A DNA stretch of 64,000 nucleotides from Streptomyces hundungensis (GTDB lineage: Bacteria; Actinomycetota; Actinomycetes; Streptomycetales; Streptomycetaceae): NCBI RefSeq assembly GCF_003627815.1, contig NZ_CP032698.1:5022001-5086000 (forward strand), read 5' to 3'. Position numbers and translations under genes: made by a program. Of this stretch, positions 54,962 through 63,167 are shown piece after piece. Under the pieces are notes generated by a model. It made no database searches, was not told the DNA's origin, and saw nothing but the letters and a program-made list of their open reading frames with translations. Each line of letters begins with the position of its first letter. Positions within the stretch are counted from its first letter, which is position 1.

Positions 54962-55948
54962 ATGACGACAGGTCGGCTCGGGCAGCAGGCCGCGCCACCG
55001 AACGCGGCCTATGCCGGGCAGGTCGTGCATTTCCCGGATCCGGTCCGGGCCGCCCGGCACCCCCGCGGGGTGCGGATGGACGAGAACGGCTTCCCGGACT
55101 TCTCGGCGTACGCCCGTGCGGCGGCGGAGATCGCGGAGCCGCCCGAGGGTTTCGGCGTGGACGAGCTGCGGTTGACCGACTACGTGTCGGCGAACGCGGC
55201 GCTGTCCGCGGCGGGCCACGCGTTGTGGGACACGGTGGCTCCGGTGGCGACGCCGCACGGCTGGACGTGGCACCACGTGCCCGGCGGCCGTCGTCTGGAG
55301 CTGGTGCCGGTCGAGGTGAAGGCGCTGCTGCGGCACTACGGCGGTCTGGCGACGGCGCCGGTGGAGCACGACAAGCGCGGCACCCGCCCGTTGCAGGAGA
55401 CGTGGCCCGCGCACTTCGGTCTTCCGAAGGGTGCGGTGTCGGTGACGGAGTCCCAACTCCTGGGCGTGGAGGAGGACTTGGGGTACCGGCTGCCGGGTGC
55501 CTACCGGTCGTTCCTGAAGGCCGCGGGGGGTTGCGCCCCGGTGGGCGCGGCGCTCGACGCGGAGCTGGGGCTGCTGGTGGACCAGCCGTTCTTCACGGTG
55601 CGGGACGAGGCCGCGGTCAATGACCTGGTGTACATCAACAAGTGTCTGCGCGATCACCTCACCAAGGACTATCTGGGCGTCGCCTTCGTGCAGGGCGGGA
55701 TCCTCGCGGTGAAGGTGAAGGGTTCGGCGGTCGGTTCGGTGTGGTTCTGCGCGTACGACGACGCGCGGGACCAGGACGGGCTGAGCGTGCACGAGCGGGT
55801 GGAGCGGCTGCTGCTGCCCTGCGGTGACGATTTCGACGCGTTCCTCGCGCGGCTCGCGGGCAATCCGCCGGAGCTGGAGACCGTGGCGAATCTGATGGTG
55901 GACGGCGGCTTCGCGCGCGCCGTCGAGACGACCTCGGTAGGGGAGTGA
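54962..55948 (+). CDS. SMI1/KNR4-family (SUKH) protein
   Basis: A 328-residue protein whose C-terminal half is an SMI1/KNR4 (SUKH-1) domain: VTESQLLGVEEDLGYRLPGA, then YRSFLKAAGGCAPVG, LVYINKCLRDHLTKDYLGVA, VGSVWFCAYDD and LPCGDDFDAFLARLAG. The N-terminal half (residues 1-140) has VHFPDPVRAARHPRGVRMDE and an all-helical section without a family I recognise. Bacterial SMI1/KNR4 proteins mostly neutralise toxins encoded nearby. Here the nearest candidate is the fusion deaminase that follows: its GTG start overlaps this stop by 4 bases, so translation is coupled and the proteins may form a complex. Confidence 0.85.
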   Translation: MTTGRLGQQAAPPNAAYAGQVVHFPDPVRAARHPRGVRMDENGFPDFSAYARAAAEIAEPPEGFGVDELRLTDYVSANAALSAAGHALWDTVAPVATPHGWTWHHVPGGRRLELVPVEVKALLRHYGGLATAPVEHDKRGTRPLQETWPAHFGLPKGAVSVTESQLLGVEEDLGYRLPGAYRSFLKAAGGCAPVGAALDAELGLLVDQPFFTVRDEAAVNDLVYINKCLRDHLTKDYLGVAFVQGGILAVKVKGSAVGSVWFCAYDDARDQDGLSVHERVERLLLPCGDDFDAFLARLAGNPPELETVANLMVDGGFARAVETTSVGE

Positions 55949-58788
55949 GCCGGCCGATGGTGACTTTCGCTCAGGCGCAGGAGCGCGCGGAAGAGTGGAT
56001 CAACGGCGATGTGCCCGCGTACCAGCACCGTGAGGTGCGGGTGCGGGAGTTCGAGCTGGGTTTCGTGGTGTGGGCGGAGGACCGCGAGAACGGCCCTTCG
56101 GGCGGCGGCGGCGCGCAGCGTCTGGTGATCGCCCGGGACAGCGGCGAGGCGTCGTTGTGGCCGGGGCTGCCGGTGGGTGAGGTGATCCGCCGGTACGAGG
56201 AGGAGTACGGGGTGCCCGAGGACGCGCCGGTGGCGCCGGAGCCTCCGGCGCGGATCGACTTGAACCAGACGTCGTTCCTGTTGAGTCCGCCGGAGTGGCT
56301 TCAGGAGGCGGCGGACAGGCTGGGCATCCCGGACCGACGGGATGAGGGCGGCCGTGCGGCCGGTGCCGCTGGTGCTGTTGCCGGTGCTGGTGGCGCTGGT
56401 TCCGCGGGTGCGGGTGTCGGTACGGGTGCCGGTGCGCCTCAGGGGGCTTCCGGCGCGGGCCGCGCGGGTGCGGGCGGCTCCGGCTCCGGTGCCGGTGAGT
56501 CCGTCGGCGAACCCGCCGCGCCCGCGTGGCCCGCGCCCGCCGCCGCGTCGTCGGCTCCGGGGCCCGGTCCTGGTCCGGTCTCCGGCGGGGGGACTCCCGC
56601 CGGCGGTACGCCGTGGGCGGGGACGGACACCAACGCCGGGTCCGACGACGGTTCGGTGCCGCTCCCCGCGACGGTGTTCGCGCCGGCGCTGTCGGGTTCG
56701 GACGGCGAGGACGACGAGCCGCCCCGGGTGACGCCCGAGGCGAAGACGGCGTTGATGGCGGGCGGCAGTCAGCTGCCGCCGACCGCGCTGGCGACGCCCG
56801 CGTACGACCCGCAGGGCGGGCCGCCCCCGGGTGCGCACCCCGCGACCGCGTCTCCGCAGGGGGCCCCGTCGGCTCCCGCTTCGCGGTCGGCTGGTCCGGT
56901 CGAGCCCGCGGGCCCGGGCGACATCGCGGACGCGGCCACGAGCAAGGCGGCCGGTCCGCCGCCGGGGGCGCGGCCTTCGCGCGGCGGGGGTGCCACGACT
57001 CCGCCGCCGCCGGGTGCGCCGGGTACTCCGGGTGCCCGTCCGGGTGTGCCGGCGGCGGCTCCGTCGCCGGGTTCCACGCCGCCGCCGGGTGCTCCGGCGG
57101 GCGGCTATCTGCCGACCCAGCTCGTGTCGCAGCTCGGCGCGCAGGGGCCGCAGCCGCCCGGGCCGCCGACGCCGCCGCCCGCGCAGGGCGGGGTGCACCA
57201 GGCGGCCACGATGTTCGCGGACCCCAGCCGGCTGGGTGCCCCGGGGCAGAGCGGCCCGGGCGCGCCGATGCCGCCCGGTCCTCCCGGCGCGCCCCACGCG
57301 CCGATGCCGCCCGGCGCCCCCGGCGCTCCCGGTGCGCCCCAGCCTCCCGGTCCGCCGGGGGCTCCCGGTACGCCGCCGGGCGGGGTGCACCATGCCGCGA
57401 CGATGTTGGCGGGGCCCGCGCAGATGGGTCCCGGCGGCCCGGGCGCGCCGATGCCTCCGGGGCCTCCCGGTGTGCCGGGTACGCCCGGTGGCCCCGGCGC
57501 CCCGATGCCCCCCGGCCCTCCGGGTCCTCCCGGTGGCCCGCAGCCGCCCGGCGCCCCCGGCGCTCCCGGTGCTCCCGGTGCTCCCGGTGGCGGGGTGCAT
57601 CAGGCCGCGACGATGCTGGCGGGGCCCGCGCAGATGGGCCCCGGCGGTCCCGGCGGCCCGGGTGCTCCGATGCCGCCCGGTCCTCCTGGCCCTCCCGGTG
57701 TGCCGCAGGGCGCGCCCGTACCGCAGGCGCCGCCCGGCGTCCCGCAGGCGCCGCCCGGCGTCCCGCAGGCGCCGTCCGCGTACGGCTATCCGCAGCAGCC
57801 TCCGACGGGTCTGCCGACGGTGGGGCCGGGGTACCAGGCGGTGTTGCGCTACCGCGCGCCCGACGGTTCCGAGCAGCAGCTCATCCGTCGTTCGGCGCCC
57901 GGCACTCCGCACCCGGAGTGGCAGATCTTCCACGAGCTGCGGGCGATGAACGTGCCCGCGGACCATGTCCTGGAGCTGCACACGGAGTTGGAGTCGTGCG
58001 AGCTGCCGGGTGGTTACTGTGCGCGGATGATCCGTGAGCAGTGGCCGCAGGTGCGGATCACGCATGTGGCTCCGTACGGCAAGGATCACGGCTCCCGTCG
58101 GCAGGGGGTGCAGCATCTGCTCACCCACCAGGGCGAGTTGGCGCAGGTCGCCGACGGTCCCGCCCGGCCGCAGCCGGTGCGGGCGCCGCTGGTGCCGGTG
58201 CAGCCGCTGCCTCCGTTGCCGCCGGAGGGTGTGGCGCACGAGCTGGCGGGGGCGTTCGGGCCTCAGGGCACGTTCCGTTTCGATCAGCGGGCGGTGTCGC
58301 GTCAGGGTGTGCCGGAGGTCGTGGCGGTCACCCTGGTGTGGGCGGGGCTTCCGGTGGACTTCGGTCCGTTCTTCTGGGCGCAGGCCGTGCCCGGGCAGCC
58401 GGTGCCGACGCTGGCGGAGCTCGCGCAGCAGCGCGGTGTGCAGCCGGCCGCGGACGCGGGGTCGTATCTGGTGATGGGCTCGGACTTCGGGCGGGCGATC
58501 TGTGTTCAGTACGGGACCGCGAACATCGTGGCGGTGCCGGTGGAGGCGGGGCCCGGCGGGCAGTCGGTGCCGCCGCAGTTCGTGAACTCGGGGCTGCCCG
58601 AGTTCGTACGGTCGCTGGCGCTGTTGGGGCGGATGTGGCGGCTGCGGTTCGGGCTCAACCCCGAGCAGGCGGGCCGCTGGACGGTCGACTTCCAGGCGCA
58701 GCTCGCGGCGCTCGACCCGGCGGCGCTGGCGTCGCCGGAGAGCTGGTGGTCGGTGCTGCTCGAGCAGATGTGGGACGGGTTGCTCTGA
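55945..58788 (+). CDS. Imm35/YrhB-like, collagen-like, deaminase and SUKH-4-like fusion protein
   Basis: A 947-residue multidomain protein. Residues 1-100 (AQERAEEWINGDVPAYQHRE, then REFELGFVVWAEDREN, VIARDSGEASLWPGLPVGEV) match the Imm35/YrhB type. Residues about 130-610 are low complexity: Gly/Ala/Ser-rich, then collagen-like GPPG/GAPG with three or four GGVHQAATMLAGPAQMGPGG repeats. Residues about 625-725 look like a deaminase fold: LRYRAPDGSEQQLIRRSAPG, then HPE (Zn His, catalytic Glu) in GTPHPEWQIFHEL, and SCELPGGYCARM (two Cys). The C-terminal about 200 residues (QGTFRFDQRAVSRQGVPEVV, LPEFVRSLALLGRMWRLRFG) resemble SUKH-4. There is no signal peptide. The GTG start (55945) overlaps the preceding stop; ATG 55957 is an alternative. 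Confidence 0.72.
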   Translation: MSRPMVTFAQAQERAEEWINGDVPAYQHREVRVREFELGFVVWAEDRENGPSGGGGAQRLVIARDSGEASLWPGLPVGEVIRRYEEEYGVPEDAPVAPEPPARIDLNQTSFLLSPPEWLQEAADRLGIPDRRDEGGRAAGAAGAVAGAGGAGSAGAGVGTGAGAPQGASGAGRAGAGGSGSGAGESVGEPAAPAWPAPAAASSAPGPGPGPVSGGGTPAGGTPWAGTDTNAGSDDGSVPLPATVFAPALSGSDGEDDEPPRVTPEAKTALMAGGSQLPPTALATPAYDPQGGPPPGAHPATASPQGAPSAPASRSAGPVEPAGPGDIADAATSKAAGPPPGARPSRGGGATTPPPPGAPGTPGARPGVPAAAPSPGSTPPPGAPAGGYLPTQLVSQLGAQGPQPPGPPTPPPAQGGVHQAATMFADPSRLGAPGQSGPGAPMPPGPPGAPHAPMPPGAPGAPGAPQPPGPPGAPGTPPGGVHHAATMLAGPAQMGPGGPGAPMPPGPPGVPGTPGGPGAPMPPGPPGPPGGPQPPGAPGAPGAPGAPGGGVHQAATMLAGPAQMGPGGPGGPGAPMPPGPPGPPGVPQGAPVPQAPPGVPQAPPGVPQAPSAYGYPQQPPTGLPTVGPGYQAVLRYRAPDGSEQQLIRRSAPGTPHPEWQIFHELRAMNVPADHVLELHTELESCELPGGYCARMIREQWPQVRITHVAPYGKDHGSRRQGVQHLLTHQGELAQVADGPARPQPVRAPLVPVQPLPPLPPEGVAHELAGAFGPQGTFRFDQRAVSRQGVPEVVAVTLVWAGLPVDFGPFFWAQAVPGQPVPTLAELAQQRGVQPAADAGSYLVMGSDFGRAICVQYGTANIVAVPVEAGPGGQSVPPQFVNSGLPEFVRSLALLGRMWRLRFGLNPEQAGRWTVDFQAQLAALDPAALASPESWWSVLLEQMWDGLL
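57190..57710 (+). repeat. In-gene collagen-like DNA repeat
   Basis: Three or four repeats of a unit that starts GGGGTGCACCATGCCGCGAC-like and continues as GGTCC-rich (encoding GGVHQAATMLAGPAQMG plus collagen-like triplets) lie in frame inside the fusion gene. Repeat copy number is likely to vary between strains. Confidence 0.75.
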
Positions 58789-59038
58789 CCGTCGTCCTTC
58801 GCCGTGTCGAGGCGCTCACCGTGCGGGTCGCGGTGGGCGCCTCGGCGTGTGGCGCCCGGGTGATTCCTGGTTCTGGACGCGATGGGCGCATCCTTGACCG
58901 TGCCGTGGGGGCGGAGTGTCGCGTTATGACCATTTCGCTTCGATCGGCCAGGATGAGCGCCGGGCGGCCGATGGGCGCCGGGCCGCCAGGACGGGACGCG
59001 TACCGGGTCGCCAGTGGTGCGGGAGAGAGGCTTCAGGG

Positions 59039-59932
59039 ATGAGCGCAGCATCGACGCCGCCGGCGCAGCCGTTCGGGTTCGGCCGGGGCCGTGGCTACCG
59101 TCCCGACCAGGTCGACCGCACGCTGGCCCGGATCTCGGGGGAGCGGGACGCGGCGTGGGAGCGGGCCGCGCGGCTCACCGTCCTCGCCAAGCAGATGAGT
59201 GCGCAGGCCGCCGCTCTCAATGAGCAGGTCGCCGGTCTCGCTCCGCAGACGTACGACGTTTTGGGCGAGCGGGCCGCGGCGATGTTCGCGCTCACGGTCG
59301 AGGAGGCCGACGCGGTACGGGCCGGCGCGGAGGAGGACGCGGCCGGGCAGGTACGGGCCGGGGAGGAGGCCGGGCGGGCGCTGCGGGACGCGGCGCGGTC
59401 GCACAGCGAGGCCCTGCTGGCGGCGACCGAGGCCTGGGTGCAGCGGACGCTGCTCGCGGCCCGCACCGAGGCGGACGCGCTGCGGGACGCGGCGCGCGCG
59501 GAGGCCAAGGAGTGGCGCGAGGAGGCGGCCGGCGAGTTGGACGGGATGCGCCGGCGCTGCGAGACGTATCTGGCCGGGCAGGAGCAGGAACGGGCGGAGG
59601 CGTTCGCGGCGGACGAGCGTGAACGGGCCGCTCGCGAGGCCGAGTTGGAGGCCCGGCTCGCCGAACTCACCGCCGCCGCGCAGTCGGCGCTCGACCAGGC
59701 GCGGCGCGGGTTCGCCGAGGCGGAGGAGGAGGCGCGCCGCATCCAGGAGGACGCGCAGACGCGGGCCGCGGAGCTGGTGGCCGGGGCGCGGGCCCAGGAG
59801 GACCGGATCGGGGCGGAGACGGAGCGGGTGCTGCGGGAGCATGTGGGGGTGCGGGAGGAGGTGCAGGCGCACATGGCGCATGTACGCAACAGTCTGGCGA
59901 CGCTGACGGGCCGGTCCCCGGAGGAGAGCTGA
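59039..59932 (+). CDS. Coiled-coil DivIVA-like/cellulose-binding-type protein
   Basis: A 297-residue cytoplasmic protein. The N-terminal FGFGRGRGYRPDQVDRTLAR segment resembles the N-terminus of Streptomyces DivIVA-like and so-called cellulose-binding coiled-coil proteins. From residue about 30 to the end it is a long Ala/Glu/Arg coiled coil (ARSHSEALLAATEAWVQRTL, AEEEARRIQEDAQTRAAELV), likely a filament or scaffold element. ATG 59039 is chosen for the SD (GAGAGAGG then CAGGG) and the family start MSAASTPPAQPFGFGRGR. The 250 bases upstream (58789-59038) contain no gene and probably its promoter. Confidence 0.82.
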   Translation: MSAASTPPAQPFGFGRGRGYRPDQVDRTLARISGERDAAWERAARLTVLAKQMSAQAAALNEQVAGLAPQTYDVLGERAAAMFALTVEEADAVRAGAEEDAAGQVRAGEEAGRALRDAARSHSEALLAATEAWVQRTLLAARTEADALRDAARAEAKEWREEAAGELDGMRRRCETYLAGQEQERAEAFAADERERAAREAELEARLAELTAAAQSALDQARRGFAEAEEEARRIQEDAQTRAAELVAGARAQEDRIGAETERVLREHVGVREEVQAHMAHVRNSLATLTGRSPEES

Positions 59933-59989
59933 CCTTGACCGTCCCCGGGCTCGGCTGTCCGCGCCTCCCGGCGGGGTTGGTGCCGGCCC

Positions 59990-60540
59990 GCGTCGAGTGC
60001 CTCGGGTATCCGCGTCCCCCTGCGGCACTGGTGCTGGCCCGCATGCGCATCTTCAGCCCGTCCGGCGTTTGAGGACGAGCGCCCTCAAGGCGCGATCGGT
60101 TTCCTGGGGCGGAGCCCCAGGAAACCCCGCTTTCGGCTGCGGGTCGTGCGTGGCTGGTCGCGCAGTTCCCCGCGCCCCCAACCCCCGTTCGGCTGCGGGC
60201 CGTGGTCGCTTCTCGCGCAGTTCCCCGCGCCCCTGGGGGTTGGTGCTGGCCTGCGTTGAGTGTCTCGGCCGGCCGTTCCCCGGGTGATGCGGGTCGGTAT
60301 GGGCATACCCAGCCCGTCCGGCGTTTGAGGACGAGCGCCGTTCAGGCGCGAACGGGGTCTGGGGCGGAGCCCCAGGAAACTCCGCTTTCGGCTGCGGGTC
60401 GTGCGTGGCTGGTCGCGCAGTTCCTCGCGCCCCTAGGGGGCTGGTGCCGGCCCGCATGGGCATACCCCCCGTCCGGCGTTTGAGGACGAGCGGCGTTCAG
60501 GCGCGAACGGGGTTTGGGGCGGAGCCCCGGGGCGGGGCGG
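59990..60540. repeat. Dispersed intergenic repeat cluster 8
   Basis: Three module B copies (near 60058, 60314 and 60474), three hairpins of GGGGCGGAGCCCC type and three module C copies, between the convergent coiled-coil and exporter genes. Confidence 0.85.
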
Positions 60541-60545
60541 GGAGT

Positions 60546-62117
60546 TCAGACGTCCTCGCCCGGGGTGGGCTGGGGGAGGACGGGGAAGTGGCGGGGGGCC
60601 AGGAGTAGGAGGACCAGGAGGGACAGCGCGGCGGCGATCGCGGCGCCGAGGTAGACGTGCCCGACCGCACTCGCCACCGCCCGGCGCAGCAGATCGGCGG
60701 CCTCGGCGCTGAGGTCCGCCGGATGCCGCAGGGCGCGGGCGACGGAATCCAGGTCGCCGGCGGGGCCGGGCGCGGGGGCGTGGGCCAGGCGTGAGGCGAG
60801 CGTGGCGTTGGCGACGGCGCCGAACAGGGCCGCACCGACCGACTGGCCGATCTGACGGCAGAACAGGACGGACGCGGTCGTGGTGCCGCGCTCGGCCCAC
60901 CCCACCGTCGACTGGACACCGACGATCAGCGGGAGTTGGAAGAGGCCGAGCGCCCCGCCGAGCAGCAGCATGAGCAGGGCGGGCTGCCAGGCCCGGCCGG
61001 GGAAGGGCAGCAGGGGGAAGGCGAGCAGGATCAGCAGGGCGAGCGTGATGCCGATGACGGCGGTGTCGCGGAAGCCGAGGCGGGTGTAGACGCGGCTGGA
61101 GAGCGCGGCCGACAGCGGCCAGCTCAGGGTCATCACGGACAGGACGAATCCGGCGGCCGTCGGGTTGAGGCCGAGGACCGACTGCGCGTAGGTGGGCAGG
61201 AACACGGTGGGGGCGACCATGAGCAGACCGAGCCCGCCGAACGCCAGGTTGACGGCGGCGATGGTGCGCCGGCGCCACACCCAGCCGGGGATGACGGGTT
61301 CGGCGGCCCGGCGCTCCACGTACGCGGTGAGGGCCGCGCAGCCGGCGCTGCCCGCGAACAGGGCGAGCGAGGGCGGTGAGAGCCAGGGCCAGGCGACGCC
61401 GCCCTGTACCAGCGCGGTCAGGAGCAGGGCGCCGGTGGCGAAGACGCACAGCGCTCCGGCCCAGTCGACGCGGGGCCGGGCGGCGGGGGCGGTGCGGGCG
61501 GGTTCGGTGAGGTGCCGGGCGACGAGGTACAGGGTGATGATGCCGACGGGCACGTTGATGAGGAAGATCCAGCGCCAGTCGGCGTAGCCGGCGAGGAGCC
61601 CGCCGAGTGCGGGTCCGGCGACGGCTGAGACCGCCCACACCGTGGAGAGCCTGGCCTGGATCCTGGGGCGTTCCTTGAGCGGGTACAGGTCGGCGGCGAT
61701 GGTCTGGATGGTGCCCTGGAGGGCGCCGCCGCCCAGGCCCTGGACGATGCGGAACGCGATGAGCGCGGCCATGTTCCAGGCGAACGCGCACAGGACGGAA
61801 CCGGTGAGGAAGAGGATGACACCGGCGATGAGGACGGGTTTGCGGCCGAAGGTGTCGGAGAGCTTGCCGTAGACGGGCAGGGTGACGGTCACGGCGAGCA
61901 GATAGCCGGAGAACAGCCAGGAGAAGACGGCGAATCCGCCGAGGTCGCCGACGATCTGGGGGACCGCCGTGGAGACGATGGTGCCGTCGAGCGCGACCAG
62001 GGCCATGCCCATCATGAGGGCGGCGACGACCGGGCCGCGGCCGCGCGCGGGCACGGCGTCCGGGGTCGCGCCGGGTATCGCCGCATCGGTGCCGGGTGCT
62101 TCGTCGAAGACGCTCAC
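60546..62117 (-). CDS. DHA2-type MFS drug/metabolite exporter
   Basis: A 523-residue proton-driven exporter of the DHA2 family, with 14 membrane segments. Motif A is YGKLSDTFGRKPVLIAGVIL (loop 2-3), ALDGTIVSTAVPQIVGDLGG is typical of the first helix of QacA/EmrB-like exporters, and RIVQGLGGGALQGTIQTIAA holds motif B (with Arg). The sequence SSRVYTRLGFRDTAVIG repeats the motif A loop in the second half. GTG 62117 (VSVFDEAPGTD) has a GGGAG SD 5 bases upstream; an in-frame GTG at 62138 has none. Substrate unknown; antibiotics or dyes are common. Divergent from a MacB-like transporter. Confidence 0.9.
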   Translation of the reverse strand: MSVFDEAPGTDAAIPGATPDAVPARGRGPVVAALMMGMALVALDGTIVSTAVPQIVGDLGGFAVFSWLFSGYLLAVTVTLPVYGKLSDTFGRKPVLIAGVILFLTGSVLCAFAWNMAALIAFRIVQGLGGGALQGTIQTIAADLYPLKERPRIQARLSTVWAVSAVAGPALGGLLAGYADWRWIFLINVPVGIITLYLVARHLTEPARTAPAARPRVDWAGALCVFATGALLLTALVQGGVAWPWLSPPSLALFAGSAGCAALTAYVERRAAEPVIPGWVWRRRTIAAVNLAFGGLGLLMVAPTVFLPTYAQSVLGLNPTAAGFVLSVMTLSWPLSAALSSRVYTRLGFRDTAVIGITLALLILLAFPLLPFPGRAWQPALLMLLLGGALGLFQLPLIVGVQSTVGWAERGTTTASVLFCRQIGQSVGAALFGAVANATLASRLAHAPAPGPAGDLDSVARALRHPADLSAEAADLLRRAVASAVGHVYLGAAIAAALSLLVLLLLAPRHFPVLPQPTPGEDV

Positions 62118-62378
62118 CGAACTCCCTTCACTGGGCACGTATCTGGGGGTTTCACCTTCTCACCCGGGCCTGGAGCGGCGGCAGGGGTGGAGGCGGCCCT
62201 GACACGTACTGGTACCTCGGGCGGAGACCCCCTAGGGGACGGGCCCTACTTCGGGGAGGGGGTGTTCGTCCCGGCGGAGGAGGTGGCGCGGGGGGCCGGC
62301 TCCTTACCTTGGATTGACGCCGATGGGGGCGTCGGCGTTCGCCGGCGACCGGCGGGGAGAAGACTTAGGAGAATCACC

Positions 62379-63167
62379 GTGACTACGGCTGTGACCATTC
62401 CTCGACACGGGGGCACTGGAGGGGGTACGGCGGTCGCGGCGCGGGCCCGTCAGGTCGTGAAGGCGTACGGCTCGGGCGAGACCCGGGTGGTGGCCCTGGA
62501 CCGGGTCGACGTCGACATGGCGCGCGGGCAGTTCACCGCGATCATGGGGCCTTCGGGTTCCGGCAAGTCCACGCTCATGCACTGCCTGGCCGGGCTCGAC
62601 ACGGTGACCAGTGGTCAGATCCACCTGGACGACACCGAGATCACCGGGCTCAAGGACAAGCGGCTGACGCAGCTGCGCCGGGACCGGATCGGCTTCATCT
62701 TCCAGGCGTTCAACCTGCTGCCGACGCTGAACGCCCTGGAGAACATCACGCTGCCGATGGACATCGCCGGCCGGCGGCCGGACGAGAAGTGGCTGGAGCG
62801 CGTGGTGGAGACGGTGGGTCTGGCGGGGCGGCTGAAGCACCGGCCCACCCAGCTCTCCGGCGGCCAGCAGCAACGCGTCGCCGTGGCGCGGGCGTTGGCG
62901 TCCCGGCCGGAGATCATCTTCGGTGACGAGCCGACCGGGAACCTGGACTCGCGGGCCGGCGCCGAGGTGCTGGGCTTCCTGCGCCGCTCCGTCGACGAGC
63001 TGGGCCAGACCATCGTGATGGTCACCCACGACCCGGTGGCCGCCTCCTACGCGGACCGGGTCGTCTTCCTCGCCGACGGCCGCATCGTGGACGAGATGTT
63101 CCACCCCACCGCCGACGCCGTGCTCGACCGCATGAAGGACTTCGACGCGCGGGGGCGAACGTCGTGA
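62379..63167 (+). CDS. MacB/LolD-type ABC transporter ATPase
   Basis: A 262-residue ATP-binding subunit. ARQVVKAYGSGETRVVALDR is the usual MacB-family start. Walker A is IMGPSGSGKSTLMHCLAGLD, the Q loop is FIFQAFNLLPTLNALENITL, the signature is LSGGQQQRVAVARALASRPE, and Walker B is IIFGDEPTGNLDSRAGAEVL. The family powers FtsX-like permeases exporting peptides, lipoproteins or antibiotics, or doing mechanotransmission. GTG 62379 has the SD TTAGGAG 8 bases upstream. It overlaps the permease start by 4 bases (GTGA), so the two are coupled. In Streptomyces such pairs are often controlled by a nearby two-component system; none is adjacent in the window. Confidence 0.93.
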   Translation: MTTAVTIPRHGGTGGGTAVAARARQVVKAYGSGETRVVALDRVDVDMARGQFTAIMGPSGSGKSTLMHCLAGLDTVTSGQIHLDDTEITGLKDKRLTQLRRDRIGFIFQAFNLLPTLNALENITLPMDIAGRRPDEKWLERVVETVGLAGRLKHRPTQLSGGQQQRVAVARALASRPEIIFGDEPTGNLDSRAGAEVLGFLRRSVDELGQTIVMVTHDPVAASYADRVVFLADGRIVDEMFHPTADAVLDRMKDFDARGRTS

